From Polynucleobacter sp. MWH-HuK1 (GTDB taxonomy: Bacteria > Pseudomonadota > Gammaproteobacteria > Burkholderiales > Burkholderiaceae), in assembly GCF_018881815.1 (NCBI RefSeq), contig NZ_JACVPP010000001.1, positions 493,352 to 557,351 of the forward strand: a stretch of 64,000 nt of DNA, in the 5' to 3' direction. Both the position numbers and the translations under genes were made by a program. This document shows positions 35,369-44,124 of this stretch, piece by piece. How positions within the stretch are numbered: position 1 is the stretch's first letter; each line of letters begins with the position of its first letter. The notes beneath the pieces are model-generated. The model did not search any database and was not told the DNA's origin. It worked only from the letters and a program-made list of their open reading frames with translations.

Positions 35369-35399
35369 GGAAAAGGGTTCTGAATCGAGCTCTTTTTTT
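35351..35399 (+). terminator. Putative intrinsic terminator after the SCO gene
   Basis: AAAGAGCT, within the last SCO codons, pairs with AGCTCTTT just before a run of seven T. The loop is long (29 bases), so confidence is moderate. It ends 3 bases before the rpoH stop on the other strand. Confidence 0.45.
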
Positions 35400-35401
35400 G
35401 T

Positions 35402-36325
35402 TTAGGCTGCTTGCAGCAAGCTACGCATTTTTTTGAGTGCAGCCGTTTCAATTTGGCGAACACGTTCAGCTGAGATGCCGTACTCATCAGCAAGATCATG
35501 CAATGTCTTGGTGCCATTACCGTCAGCATCCATCGCCAACCAACGAGACCGCACAATATTGCGACTGCGCTCATCTAAAGCCATCAGTGCTTGATCTAAT
35601 TTAGGGCCTTGAAGTGCATCAGCTTCAGCGCTAGCAATACGCGCAGTAGGCTCTTGTGAGTTGTCTGCTAGCCACTGAATAGGGGCGTAGGCCGAGTCAT
35701 CATCGCCATCATCACCTTCCAGCGCAACATCTCCGCCAGCAAGACGCATTTCCATTTCTTTAACGTCAGAACCTTTGACATCAAGTGCTTTAGCTAAAGC
35801 ATCTACTTCACTCGGGGTTAGTGCGCTTAAGGTGGGTTTATTGCTGCGCAAGTTAAAGAACAATTTACGTTGTGCTTTTGTGGTCGCAGTTTTAACCAGA
35901 CGCCAGTTTTTGAGGATGTACTCATGAATTTCTGCTTTGATCCAATGAATCGCATAAGACACTAAGCGAGCACCATTGTTAGGGTCGTAGCGTTTTACTG
36001 CTTTCATCAAGCCGATATTGCCTTCTTGAATTAAGTCTGCGTGTGGAATGCCATAGCCAAGATATTGGCGAGCAACAGAAACTACTAAACGCAAATGTGA
36101 CAGTACTAAAGTTTTAGCAGCATCCACATTTTCTGTGCGACGAAATTCCTGCGCAAGGTGTAACTCTTCCGCAGCGCTGAGCATCGGTACACGATTAACG
36201 TACGCAATATATGAATCGAGAGTGCCAACCCCAAGAGTTGGCAGCATTGGAAATGCAGACGCCGCCGCAGTCTGCGCGACTGGCAGCGTTTGCAAATTCG
36301 GTTTGTCAGATTTCTTTTGAACCAT
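35402..36325 (-). CDS. rpoH: RNA polymerase heat-shock sigma factor sigma-32
   Basis: A 307-residue group 3 sigma factor. Region 2 shows LVVSVARQYLGYGIPHADLIQEGNIGLMKAVKRYDP; the RpoH box follows (KAQRKLFFNLR), and region 4 ends with the helix-turn-helix LADEYGISAERVRQIE. It directs RNA polymerase to chaperone and protease promoters. Unusually, a perfect CIRCE operator lies 39 bp upstream, pointing to HrcA control of rpoH. Confidence 0.97.
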   Translation of the reverse strand: MVQKKSDKPNLQTLPVAQTAAASAFPMLPTLGVGTLDSYIAYVNRVPMLSAAEELHLAQEFRRTENVDAAKTLVLSHLRLVVSVARQYLGYGIPHADLIQEGNIGLMKAVKRYDPNNGARLVSYAIHWIKAEIHEYILKNWRLVKTATTKAQRKLFFNLRSNKPTLSALTPSEVDALAKALDVKGSDVKEMEMRLAGGDVALEGDDGDDDSAYAPIQWLADNSQEPTARIASAEADALQGPKLDQALMALDERSRNIVRSRWLAMDADGNGTKTLHDLADEYGISAERVRQIETAALKKMRSLLQAA

Positions 36326-36363
36326 TTTTTCTTATAAATATGAGGTATTGATAGAGTTATATT

Positions 36364-36390
36364 TTAGCACTCTTGTCAAGAGAGTGCTAA
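36364..36390. promoter_or_regulatory. CIRCE operator (HrcA binding site) upstream of rpoH
   Basis: TTAGCACTC-N9-GAGTGCTAA matches the CIRCE consensus at all 18 arm positions with the exact 9-base spacer. The spacer on the minus strand contains TTGACA, a perfect -35 hexamer; the matching -10 is not clear. HrcA binding here would repress rpoH at normal temperature. Confidence 0.92.
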
Positions 36391-36418
36391 TTGTTTTTAA
36401 GCTTAATAAGCTATTGAT

Positions 36419-37309
36419 TTAATTGAATAATTCCGAAGAATATTGCCCTGCTGTGAAGGGGGCTAAATCATCAATTCCCTCGCCTTTACCTAGAGCTAGA
36501 ACAGCGGGTTTTGGGTCTTCTTGTAGGGTGTGGGCAAGGGCGCAGATAACACCGCCTTTAGCAGTGCCATCTAACTTAGTTACGATGATTCCAGTAAGGC
36601 CTAGGGCAGCATGAAATGCCTTTACCTGACTTAAGCCGTTCTGCCCGGTATTGCCGTCCAAAACGAGCAGTGTGTGGTGAGGCGCTCCAGGGAGCGCTTT
36701 GCCAATGACTCGTTTCACCTTCTTGAGTTCCTCCATCAGATTGTCCTGTGTTGCCAGACGACCTGCAGTATCAATAATAAGAATGTCATTCTTGCGAGAG
36801 ACGGCTGCATGAATCGCATCATGCGCAACAGCGGCAGCGTCACCACCTTCCTGGGTGATCACATCCACTTGATTGCGTCCACCCCACTCTTGAAGCTGGT
36901 TACGAGCGGCCGCTCTGAAGGTGTCGCCAGCAGCTAGGAGAACTGATTTGTCTTGAGACTGAAAGAGTCGGCAGAGTTTGCCAATAGTTGTAGTCTTTCC
37001 GGCACCGTTTACCCCTACAACTAACCATACCTCTGGAGTGTTACGCTTATCACTAGTGAAGAGTGGGTTAGGTAATGGCTCAATAGAAGTAAGCAGTGAG
37101 TTGACTTCTTGAATGAGGAGCGCTTGCAGCTCTTCGGGGTTGGAGGCTTTCTCCGATTTTGCTGCTTTACGTAGTTTGCCGATGAGTTGTTCGGTCGTAG
37201 GAAGGCCCACATCACTTTGTATTAGCGATTCTTCCAAAGTGTCAAACCAAGATTCATCAATCTTGCTTGATTTAAAAAGGGATCCGAGGGTTTTACGTAA
37301 GCCGAACAT
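36419..37309 (-). CDS. ftsY: Signal recognition particle receptor FtsY
   Basis: A 296-residue SRP GTPase. The N domain (ESWFDTLEESLIQSDVG) leads directly into the G domain with GVNGAGKTTTIGKL, DTFRAAARNQL, DTAGR and TKLDGTAKGG. The acidic A domain of E. coli FtsY is almost absent, so membrane targeting relies on the basic first helix. It is divergent from the M16 peptidase genes with 63 bp between them. Confidence 0.96.
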   Translation of the reverse strand: MFGLRKTLGSLFKSSKIDESWFDTLEESLIQSDVGLPTTEQLIGKLRKAAKSEKASNPEELQALLIQEVNSLLTSIEPLPNPLFTSDKRNTPEVWLVVGVNGAGKTTTIGKLCRLFQSQDKSVLLAAGDTFRAAARNQLQEWGGRNQVDVITQEGGDAAAVAHDAIHAAVSRKNDILIIDTAGRLATQDNLMEELKKVKRVIGKALPGAPHHTLLVLDGNTGQNGLSQVKAFHAALGLTGIIVTKLDGTAKGGVICALAHTLQEDPKPAVLALGKGEGIDDLAPFTAGQYSSELFN

Positions 37310-37372
37310 AATCGATACAATTTAAATCATGCATCTTATCAATTTAATTCTCAAAGTATGGTGATTTAGCAG

Positions 37373-38740
37373 ATGCTTTCTAATTTACTTCGAATTTCCT
37401 TTTTATTCATCCTATTTACTCAAATGAGTTGGGCTGCTGGTGCTCAACCTGCTGATACGCATGAATATAAGTTGAAGAATGGCCTGAAATTGATTGTCAG
37501 AGAAGATCATCGCGCACCAACAGTCGCTCATATGGTCTGGTATCGAGCCGGCTCTATGGATGAGGTCAATGGTAAGACTGGTGTTGCCCACGTGCTTGAA
37601 CACATGATGTTTAAGGGCACGCATAAGGTGAAGTCTGGTGAGTTTTCACGATTGGTAGCGGCTGTAGGCGGGCGCGAAAATGCATTTACATCCCGTGACT
37701 ACACAGCATACTTTCAGCAAGTTGAAAAATCAAAGCTAGAAAACGTGATCAAGCTTGAGGCTGATCGTATGTCTAATCTCAATTTTGACGACGCAGAGTT
37801 TTTTAAAGAAATTCAAGTTGTCATGGAAGAGCGTCGCTTACGTACCGAAGATAATCCAAGTAGTTTGCTCAATGAGTCACTGATGGCAACTGCTTACATG
37901 AGTTCACCGTATCGTCATCCCGTGATTGGATGGATGAATGATTTGCAAAATATGAAGCCAGTAGATGCACGGGATTGGTATCGCAGTTGGTATGCGCCAA
38001 ATAATGCAACAGTAGTAGTAGCTGGTGATGTGGACGTAAAACAAGTTTTGGCTATGGTGGAAAAATATTACGGCGCAGCTGCTACTCACGAATTGCCAGT
38101 TCGCAAACCTCAAATTGAGCCGCCTCAAAAAGGAATTAAGCAGGTTCGGGTAAAAGCACCCGCGGATAATGCTCAGCTAGCTATGGCCTGGAAGGTGCCC
38201 CGCCTGGAGTCTGGGAAGCTTGATGATGTTGAGCCATATGCATTAGAGCTGCTCACAGCCGTTCTAGATGGTTATGACAATGCCCGCCTCAATCGCATTC
38301 TCGTTAAGCAAGAAAAAGTGGTAAATGATGTTGGCGTGGGGTATGACATGGTCTCTCGCGGCCCAGAGTTATTTTTGATTGGCGCAACGATGGCCAAAGG
38401 TAAGACAGTTGACCAGGCTCAGACAAGTATTCGGAAGGCACTTGATGAGGTAAAGCAAAAAGGAATATTGGAATCCGAGCTTAAGAGAATTAAGGTGCGT
38501 ATATTGTCCGATCAAATTTATAAGCGTGACTCTATCTTTGGTCAGGCAATGGAAATCGGTTCTACCGAGATGGCAGGTTTTTCTTGGAAAGACATTAAAT
38601 ATATGTTGGAGAAAATGCAGACCATTACTCCAGAACAAGTCCAAGCAGTTGCAAAAAAATATTTGGTTGACGAGGGTTTGACGATTGCCGTTTTGGATCC
38701 GCAGGCTCGTATATCTGCTGACAAGGGGGGTAAACAATGA
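37373..38740 (+). CDS. M16 family zinc metallopeptidase (catalytic subunit)
   Basis: A 455-residue exported peptidase. The signal peptide ends near SWAAGAQ. The inverted zinc motif HxxEH is intact in AHVLEHMMFKGT with a downstream glutamate (EIQVVMEERR). M16 proteins of this bacterial type work as a pair of two related subunits, and the partner gene follows with a 4-base overlap. Substrates are unknown; periplasmic peptide breakdown is likely. Confidence 0.93.
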   Translation: MLSNLLRISFLFILFTQMSWAAGAQPADTHEYKLKNGLKLIVREDHRAPTVAHMVWYRAGSMDEVNGKTGVAHVLEHMMFKGTHKVKSGEFSRLVAAVGGRENAFTSRDYTAYFQQVEKSKLENVIKLEADRMSNLNFDDAEFFKEIQVVMEERRLRTEDNPSSLLNESLMATAYMSSPYRHPVIGWMNDLQNMKPVDARDWYRSWYAPNNATVVVAGDVDVKQVLAMVEKYYGAAATHELPVRKPQIEPPQKGIKQVRVKAPADNAQLAMAWKVPRLESGKLDDVEPYALELLTAVLDGYDNARLNRILVKQEKVVNDVGVGYDMVSRGPELFLIGATMAKGKTVDQAQTSIRKALDEVKQKGILESELKRIKVRILSDQIYKRDSIFGQAMEIGSTEMAGFSWKDIKYMLEKMQTITPEQVQAVAKKYLVDEGLTIAVLDPQARISADKGGKQ

Positions 38741-40071
38741 ATGCCTTCTTGAGAATCACTTCAGCTTGTCTACTAGGTTTTGGTTTGCTGAGTAATGCTT
38801 ACGCAATATTGCCGATTGAGAAATTGGACTCCTATAAGAGCGCTCAAGCCTATTTAGTCCAGACTGAAGCATTGCCCATGGTCGATATTGAGGTCAGTAT
38901 TGATGCGGGTGACCGCTATGATCCTTCTGGTAAAAGCGGCGTGGCTGATATGGTTGCAGGCCTGATGAATTATGGCGCTAGAGGCGATAAGGGCTTGTTA
39001 ACGGAGGCTCAAATAGCCGATGAAATTGCTGATTTGGGCGCCAATATTGGTTTATCGGTGGGTGGTGAGAGAGCAATTCTGCGTATTCGTAGCCTCAGTA
39101 GAAAAGACTTGCGTGATAGAGCGGTGCAGTTAGCTGCAGCCATGTTGAGCTCGCCCACCTATGATCCGAAAATCGTTGAGCGTGAGAAGCAAAGAACAAT
39201 CACGAGCTTGCGTGAAGCAGAAACAAAGCCAGAATTTGTATTGGAGCGACGTTTTAAAAAATCAGTTTATGGAAACTATCCTTTAGCTGACTCACCATCG
39301 GTGCAGTCAGTTGGTTCTATAAACACGAATGACCTCAAACAATTTCATAAGCAGTTTTATCGCGGTGATCGCATGATTGTGAGCATTGTGGGGGATGTAG
39401 ATCGTACCCAGGCCGCAGAAATCGTACAGAATTTGTTAAAGCAGATTCCTGAATCTGGCCAAGCTATTGCGAAGTTGCCCGATCTGCAGCGTTCCCCAAT
39501 AGAGGCTTTGGCTCAACGAGAAATTCAAATTCCGTTTGATGCCCAGCAGGCCCATATTGCAATGGGAATGACGGCCGTAGCCCGTAACAATCCTGATTAT
39601 TTCCCGTTACTCGTTGGCAATTACATTTTGGGCGGCGGCGGTTTTGTTTCTCGCCTAATGTCTGAAGTGCGCGAGAAGCGTGGCTTGGCATATAGCGTAT
39701 TTAGTTACTTTGCCCCAGGAAAAGAAAACGGTATTTTTCAAGCTGGTCTACAAACTAAGAGTGATCAAGCCACCCTTGCTTTAGATGTGATGAGCACCAC
39801 TATCGCTCAATTTATTGCTGATGGCCCCACTCCATCCGAACTCGAAGCCGCTAAATCAAACTTAATCAATGGCTATCCACTACGAATAGATAACAATCGT
39901 AAATTATTGGATAACGTTTCTTCCATTGCCTGGAATGATTTGCCTCTCGACACCATGGATGTTTGGACTAAGCAAGTTGAAGCAGTGACATTGGAGCAAG
40001 TTAAAGCTTCGTTCCAAAAATATCTGGCAATGGATCGCATGAAGATCGTTGTATTGGGAGCAAAAAAATAA
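38737..40071 (+). CDS. M16 family peptidase homologue (non-catalytic partner)
   Basis: A 444-residue M16 protein with signal peptide (to NAYA). The position of the zinc motif reads GVADMVAGLMNYG instead of HxxEH, so zinc ligands are missing and the subunit should be inactive by itself. It keeps the C-terminal substrate-binding RGLAYSVFSYF (R/Y pair), which the first subunit lacks, so the two should form one active site together. ATG overlaps the upstream stop (ATGA). Confidence 0.92.
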   Translation: MNAFLRITSACLLGFGLLSNAYAILPIEKLDSYKSAQAYLVQTEALPMVDIEVSIDAGDRYDPSGKSGVADMVAGLMNYGARGDKGLLTEAQIADEIADLGANIGLSVGGERAILRIRSLSRKDLRDRAVQLAAAMLSSPTYDPKIVEREKQRTITSLREAETKPEFVLERRFKKSVYGNYPLADSPSVQSVGSINTNDLKQFHKQFYRGDRMIVSIVGDVDRTQAAEIVQNLLKQIPESGQAIAKLPDLQRSPIEALAQREIQIPFDAQQAHIAMGMTAVARNNPDYFPLLVGNYILGGGGFVSRLMSEVREKRGLAYSVFSYFAPGKENGIFQAGLQTKSDQATLALDVMSTTIAQFIADGPTPSELEAAKSNLINGYPLRIDNNRKLLDNVSSIAWNDLPLDTMDVWTKQVEAVTLEQVKASFQKYLAMDRMKIVVLGAKK

Positions 40072-40097
40072 ATAAGTCCAATAAAGCGAATAAGCCT

Positions 40098-40694
40098 TTG
40101 AATACGGAACCACCCAAGAAAGTTCGGATTATTGGGGGCAACTGGAGGAGTCGTCTGCTAACTGTTTTAGATTTGCCGGGTCTGCGTCCCACAACTGACA
40201 GAATCCGAGAGACGCTATTTAATTGGTTGGGGCAGGATTTGTCAGGTTTGTGTTGCTTAGATCTTTTTGCTGGTACTGGCGCCTTAGGTTTTGAGGCTGC
40301 ATCAAGAGGGGCGCAATTAGTGATCTTGCTGGAGAAGGATAAGAAGGCTCACGCAAACTTAAAGACTAACTTTGCTTTACTGCAGTCATCACCCGCTGTT
40401 GGAGTTGTAGAAATATTGCAACGAGATAGCTTAGAGTTTTTGAAGCAACAAGCAGATCGCTCCAGCAACTTAATTTTTATTGATCCACCATTTCAGGAAT
40501 CGACCCTGTTAGATCGAGCCGTGATTGAGGCGGGAAGAGTGTGTGATGACGCCTCTGGAGGCGGTATTTATGTCGAATTTCCATCAAGTCGTCCGCGCGA
40601 GGAGATAGAAGCCCTGCTGCCAGATTGGCATTGTGGAAAATACTTAGAGGCTGGACAGGTAAAAGCTTGTCTATTTCGGGGTGGAAGAGGCTAA
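40098..40694 (+). CDS. rsmD: 16S rRNA (guanine(966)-N(2))-methyltransferase RsmD
   Basis: A 198-residue methyltransferase that modifies G966 of 16S rRNA during 30S assembly. Motifs: IIGGNWRSRLL, LDLFAGTGALGFEAASRGA for SAM and FIDPPF for the catalytic site. No in-frame ATG lies upstream of the conserved start, so TTG 40098 is the best start; it begins 27 bases after the M16 stop. coaD follows, the usual rsmD-coaD pairing. Confidence 0.93.
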   Translation: MNTEPPKKVRIIGGNWRSRLLTVLDLPGLRPTTDRIRETLFNWLGQDLSGLCCLDLFAGTGALGFEAASRGAQLVILLEKDKKAHANLKTNFALLQSSPAVGVVEILQRDSLEFLKQQADRSSNLIFIDPPFQESTLLDRAVIEAGRVCDDASGGGIYVEFPSSRPREEIEALLPDWHCGKYLEAGQVKACLFRGGRG

Positions 40695-40730
40695 ACTCTT
40701 GCCTGTAGCTGATAAAGCCTTAGGAATATT

Positions 40731-41228
40731 ATGACTGTAGCTGTATACCCTGGAACATTTGATCCATTTACTCGTGGTCACGAGGACTTGGTGCGTCGTG
40801 CATCTAGCATTTTCACAGAGCTGATTGTGGGTGTTGCTGATAGCCGCAGTAAGCGTCCATTCTTTACATTGCAAGAGCGCATTGATATTGCCAAAGAAGT
40901 GCTTGGTCACTATCCCAACGTCAAGGTTGTGGGCTTTACTGGCTTATTGAAAGATTTTGCGCGTGAGCACAATGCGCGCGTGATTGTGCGTGGATTGCGC
41001 GCCGTCTCTGACTTCGAGTACGAGTTCCAAATGGCGGGTATGAATCGCTATTTATTGCCTGATGTTGAAACTTTGTTTTTAACTCCATCTGATCAATATC
41101 AATTCATCTCCGGAACCTTTGTGCGTGAAATTGCATCGATGGGTGGTGATGTGAGCAAGTTTGTTTTCCCTTCAGTGGAAAAATGGCTTGTGAAAAAAAT
41201 TGCCTCTGGTGCTCAGAACAAAGAGTGA
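40731..41228 (+). CDS. coaD: Phosphopantetheine adenylyltransferase
   Basis: A 165-residue enzyme of the fourth step in coenzyme A synthesis. The nucleotidyltransferase motif [13 protein letters not shown] and the C-terminal [17 protein letters not shown] are diagnostic. It follows rsmD by 36 bases and precedes a ferredoxin gene, a common proteobacterial order. Confidence 0.96.
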   Translation: MTVAVYPGTFDPFTRGHEDLVRRASSIFTELIVGVADSRSKRPFFTLQERIDIAKEVLGHYPNVKVVGFTGLLKDFAREHNARVIVRGLRAVSDFEYEFQMAGMNRYLLPDVETLFLTPSDQYQFISGTFVREIASMGGDVSKFVFPSVEKWLVKKIASGAQNKE

Positions 41229-41253
41229 CCAAATGAAATTTGGCGACTAAATC

Positions 41254-41520
41254 ATGGCTTTAATGATTACGGACGAATGCATCAACTGCGATGTGTGTGA
41301 GCCAGAATGTCCTAATGATGCAATTTATATGGGCCTAGAGATTTATGAAATCGATCCCAATAAATGCACGGAATGTGTGGGGCATTACGATGCGCCTCAG
41401 TGCCGCCAAGTTTGCCCCGTAGACTGTATTCCGTTCAATCACGAGTTTGTTGAATCTCAAGAGCAGTTGATGGTGAAGTTCAGGCTTTTAACTGCCAATA
41501 AGAAAGTCAACCCAGTCTAA
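41254..41520 (+). CDS. YfhL family 4Fe-4S dicluster ferredoxin
   Basis: An 88-residue ferredoxin with two cluster motifs: CINCDVCEPECPNDAI and CTECVGHYDAPQCRQVCPVDC. The longer spacing in the second motif is typical of the YfhL/Alvin-type ferredoxins. It probably serves as a low-potential electron carrier; the partner is unknown. It is the last gene of the M16-rsmD-coaD run and converges on pth. Confidence 0.94.
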   Translation: MALMITDECINCDVCEPECPNDAIYMGLEIYEIDPNKCTECVGHYDAPQCRQVCPVDCIPFNHEFVESQEQLMVKFRLLTANKKVNPV

Positions 41521-41539
41521 CTGACTGGCTTATGGGTGG

Positions 41540-42130
41540 TTAGCCCTTCGAGTGCAGCTCCATCATGGCGGTTTGGGTGTCGCCCTTCAAAAAGAGCGAC
41601 AAAATTTGTAAGCCATTTTCAATGCTGGCATCGATGAGTTTCTGTTCGGCTAATTGCGGTCTACGCAATACGTAATCTGCAACATCCATGGCGCGGCCAT
41701 CGCCTGCCACATCTCTAGGGTGACCAATGCCCAGGCGTAAACGCCAATAATTCGGAGTACTTAAATGCGCCTGAATATCTTTTAAGCCGTTGTGACCACC
41801 TGTGCCCCCGCCTAGTTTTAGGCGTGCAGTACCTGGTTTGAGATCCAACTCATCTTGCACCACCAAAATGTCTTCAGGGGTAATTTTGTGAAAGCGACAT
41901 AGCGCGCCAACGGATTGACCACTCAGATTCATGTAAGTGCTCGGCTTTAGTAGAAATAGGTCTTCACCTTCCCATTTTGCTCTTGCTACTTTTCCATGCA
42001 AGCGTTTCTCTGATTCAAAACGAACGCCCAATTGTTTTGCTAAGGCGTCGACAAACCAGAAGCCAGCGTTATGCCGATCTTCTTCATGCTCATCTCCAGG
42101 GTTGCCTAAGCCAACAATTAATTTAGTCAT
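41540..42130 (-). CDS. pth: Peptidyl-tRNA hydrolase
   Basis: A 196-residue enzyme that frees tRNA from stalled peptidyl-tRNA. It has the N-terminal motif LIVGLGNPGDEHEEDRHNAGFWFVD with the catalytic histidine, and KPSTYMNLSGQSV and GGGTGGHNGLKDI. It lies after rplY on the same strand, separated by an intrinsic terminator, so some readthrough or a separate promoter is needed. Confidence 0.96.
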   Translation of the reverse strand: MTKLIVGLGNPGDEHEEDRHNAGFWFVDALAKQLGVRFESEKRLHGKVARAKWEGEDLFLLKPSTYMNLSGQSVGALCRFHKITPEDILVVQDELDLKPGTARLKLGGGTGGHNGLKDIQAHLSTPNYWRLRLGIGHPRDVAGDGRAMDVADYVLRRPQLAEQKLIDASIENGLQILSLFLKGDTQTAMMELHSKG

Positions 42131-42186
42131 GTTGAGAGTTTAAAGATATAAAAGTATTTCGCCAAAAAAGAATGAAAACTTGGGGC

Positions 42187-42215
42187 AATAAAAAAGGCCC
42201 GCTTGCGCAGGCCTT
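42187..42215 (-). terminator. Intrinsic terminator after rplY
   Basis: On the minus strand AAGGCCTGC-GCAA-GCGGGCCTT forms a 9-bp stem capped by a GNRA-type tetraloop, followed by a T run (TTTTTTATT). Confidence 0.9.
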
Positions 42216-42241
42216 CTAGTGCAAGTGATCTAGCTAATGAA

Positions 42242-42886
42242 TTAAGCTTTATCCTTTGGTGCTTCAGTAGCAGGAGCTGCAGCGGCAGGTGCAGCAGGCG
42301 CATCGGTAGGCTCAGCGGCTTTAACTGCTGGGATACGTGCGTTAGCAAGCACTGGGTTCTCTTGCTCAACATGCAATACCAAGGTAACACCTTTTGGCAA
42401 TGCGATGTCTTTGGCATGAATGCCATGACCAACTTCAATCTTAGCCAAGTCCACCTCGATGAACTCTGGCAAGTCTGCTGGTAAGCAAGATACTTCTAAC
42501 TCAGTAGCAACGTGACTGATAACTGCCCCTTGCAATTTCACGGCAGCTGAAGTGTCAGCATTTGTGAAGTGCAATGGAACGCGCATATGAACTTTCTCAG
42601 TCGCGGATACGCGCTGGAAGTCAATGTGCAATACCAATGGCTTAAATGGATGCATTTGGTAATCGCGCAACAATACTTTCTGTGTCTTGCCACCAATTTC
42701 CAAATCCAAAATAGATGAGTGGAATGCTTCTTTACGGAGAGCATGGAACAACGCGTTGTGGTCCAACTCAATGACTAAGGCTGGATCTTTACTACCGTAA
42801 ACGATTCCCGGAGTTTTTCCGGAATTGCGCAGACGGCGGCTCGCACCCGTTCCCTGTACGCTTCTTTCAAAGGCTACAACTTTCAT
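42242..42886 (-). CDS. rplY: 50S ribosomal protein L25/general stress protein Ctc
   Basis: A 214-residue L25 of the long TL5/Ctc type, which binds 5S rRNA. The N-terminal domain ([20 protein letters not shown]) is the L25 core, and the C-terminal beta domain ([20 protein letters not shown]-like) is the Ctc part. It ends in an Ala/Pro-rich tail. It is located between prs and pth as in most betaproteobacteria. A TATAAT lies about 57 bases upstream. Confidence 0.96.
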   Translation of the reverse strand: MKVVAFERSVQGTGASRRLRNSGKTPGIVYGSKDPALVIELDHNALFHALRKEAFHSSILDLEIGGKTQKVLLRDYQMHPFKPLVLHIDFQRVSATEKVHMRVPLHFTNADTSAAVKLQGAVISHVATELEVSCLPADLPEFIEVDLAKIEVGHGIHAKDIALPKGVTLVLHVEQENPVLANARIPAVKAAEPTDAPAAPAAAAPATEAPKDKA

Positions 42887-42942
42887 ATTAAATTCCCTAG
42901 TTAAGGTTAATTTCCGTTCGCGACCAAACAGAAAAGCCTTCG

Positions 42943-42948
42943 ATTATA
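42943..42948 (-). promoter_or_regulatory. Putative -10 element of rplY
   Basis: A perfect TATAAT on the minus strand in the prs-rplY gap; no good -35 is visible at 16-18 bases. It implies a 5' leader of about 50 bases. Confidence 0.5.
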
Positions 42949-42989
42949 TCGTGGGAAAGGACGTTTTTGCCTACAAAAGGCTTAAAACT

Positions 42990-43022
42990 GCCAAAAACCG
43001 GGGTAAAACGGTGATTTTTGGC
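42990..43022 (-). terminator. Possible hairpin terminator after prs
   Basis: GCCAAAA pairs with TTTTGGC and ACCG with CGGT on the minus strand directly after the prs stop codon. The T run after it is weak. Confidence 0.4.
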
Positions 43023-43988
43023 TTATTCAACAAACATCGACATCACTGAATCACCCTTACTAATGCGGGAAAGGGTTTCAGCGAGGATTGGAGCGACGCT
43101 TAATTGGCGAATTTTTGCTACTTTCATAGCCTCTGGAGTCAGGGGAATGGTGTCAGTAACAACCAATTCATCTAGCTCAGAAGCTGCAATACGGGCCACA
43201 GCACCGCCTGAGAGCACGGCGTGAGTACAGTAGGCGGTTACGCCCTTAGCGCCGCGCTCTTTGAGGGCCTCAGCGGCTTTACAGAGGGTTCCGCCGGTAT
43301 CAATTATGTCGTCCATGATTACGCAGTGGCGACCTTCTACTTCGCCGATAAGGTGCATCACTTCGGATACGTTGGCTTTAGGGCGACGTTTATCAATAAT
43401 CGCCAAATCAGTGCCTAATTGCTTAGCCATCGCACGGGCACGAACTACGCCGCCAATGTCTGGAGACACAATGATGAGGTCTTTTTGGGTCTTTTGGGCC
43501 TGTAGGTCTGCCAATAGCACTGGAGAGGCGTAGATGTTATCTACTGGGATATCAAAAAAGCCTTGAATCTGGTCGGCATGCAAGTCCATTGTCAAAACGC
43601 GCTCAATGCCAGCAACAGACTGGAGCATGTTGGCTACGATACGTGCGGAGATCGCGACTCGGGCAGAGCGGGGGCGGCGGTCCTGACGGGCATAGCCGAA
43701 GTAAGGAATCACTGCGGTTATGCGGCTTGCGGAGGCTCGTTTCAGGGCATCAATCATGATCATGAGCTCCATCAAGCTGTCATTTGTAGGCGCACAGGTT
43801 GATTGGATCACTACGACATTTTTCCCGCGAACGTTTTCTTGAATTTCTACCTGAATCTCGCCATCTGAGAAGCGGCCAACAAAGGCTTTACCCATCGGGA
43901 GATTGAGTTCTTTTGCTACAGCCTCGGCCAAAACGGGATTTGCGTTGCCTGTGAAAAGAGTCAATAAATCTGCGCTTATGGAGGACAT
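43023..43988 (-). CDS. prs: Ribose-phosphate pyrophosphokinase
   Basis: A 321-residue PRPP synthase that feeds purine, pyrimidine, histidine, tryptophan and NAD synthesis. Motifs: [46 protein letters not shown] and the PRPP loop [14 protein letters not shown]. It follows the tRNA-Gln gene on the same strand. Confidence 0.97.
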   Translation of the reverse strand: MSSISADLLTLFTGNANPVLAEAVAKELNLPMGKAFVGRFSDGEIQVEIQENVRGKNVVVIQSTCAPTNDSLMELMIMIDALKRASASRITAVIPYFGYARQDRRPRSARVAISARIVANMLQSVAGIERVLTMDLHADQIQGFFDIPVDNIYASPVLLADLQAQKTQKDLIIVSPDIGGVVRARAMAKQLGTDLAIIDKRRPKANVSEVMHLIGEVEGRHCVIMDDIIDTGGTLCKAAEALKERGAKGVTAYCTHAVLSGGAVARIAASELDELVVTDTIPLTPEAMKVAKIRQLSVAPILAETLSRISKGDSVMSMFVE

Positions 43989-44042
43989 AGTCTTAAGGGT
44001 TTTGTGGGGTCAAAAGGTTTTCTTTGTTGTTTCTACAGTCTT

Positions 44043-44119
44043 TGGCAGGGGAAGAAGGATTCGAACCTTCGCATGCTGGAATCAAAATCCAGTGCCTTAA
44101 CCAGCTTGGCGATTCCCCT
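44043..44119 (-). tRNA. tRNA-Gln (anticodon TTG)
   Basis: A complete cloverleaf of 77 bases on the minus strand. The acceptor AGGGGAA pairs with TTCCCCT, the anticodon arm is CTGGA-TTTTGAT-TCCAG with anticodon TTG, the T arm contains GGTTCGAATCC, and CCA is encoded at the 3' end. It sits between ispE and prs, as in related genomes. Confidence 0.96.
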
Positions 44120-44124
44120 ACAGG

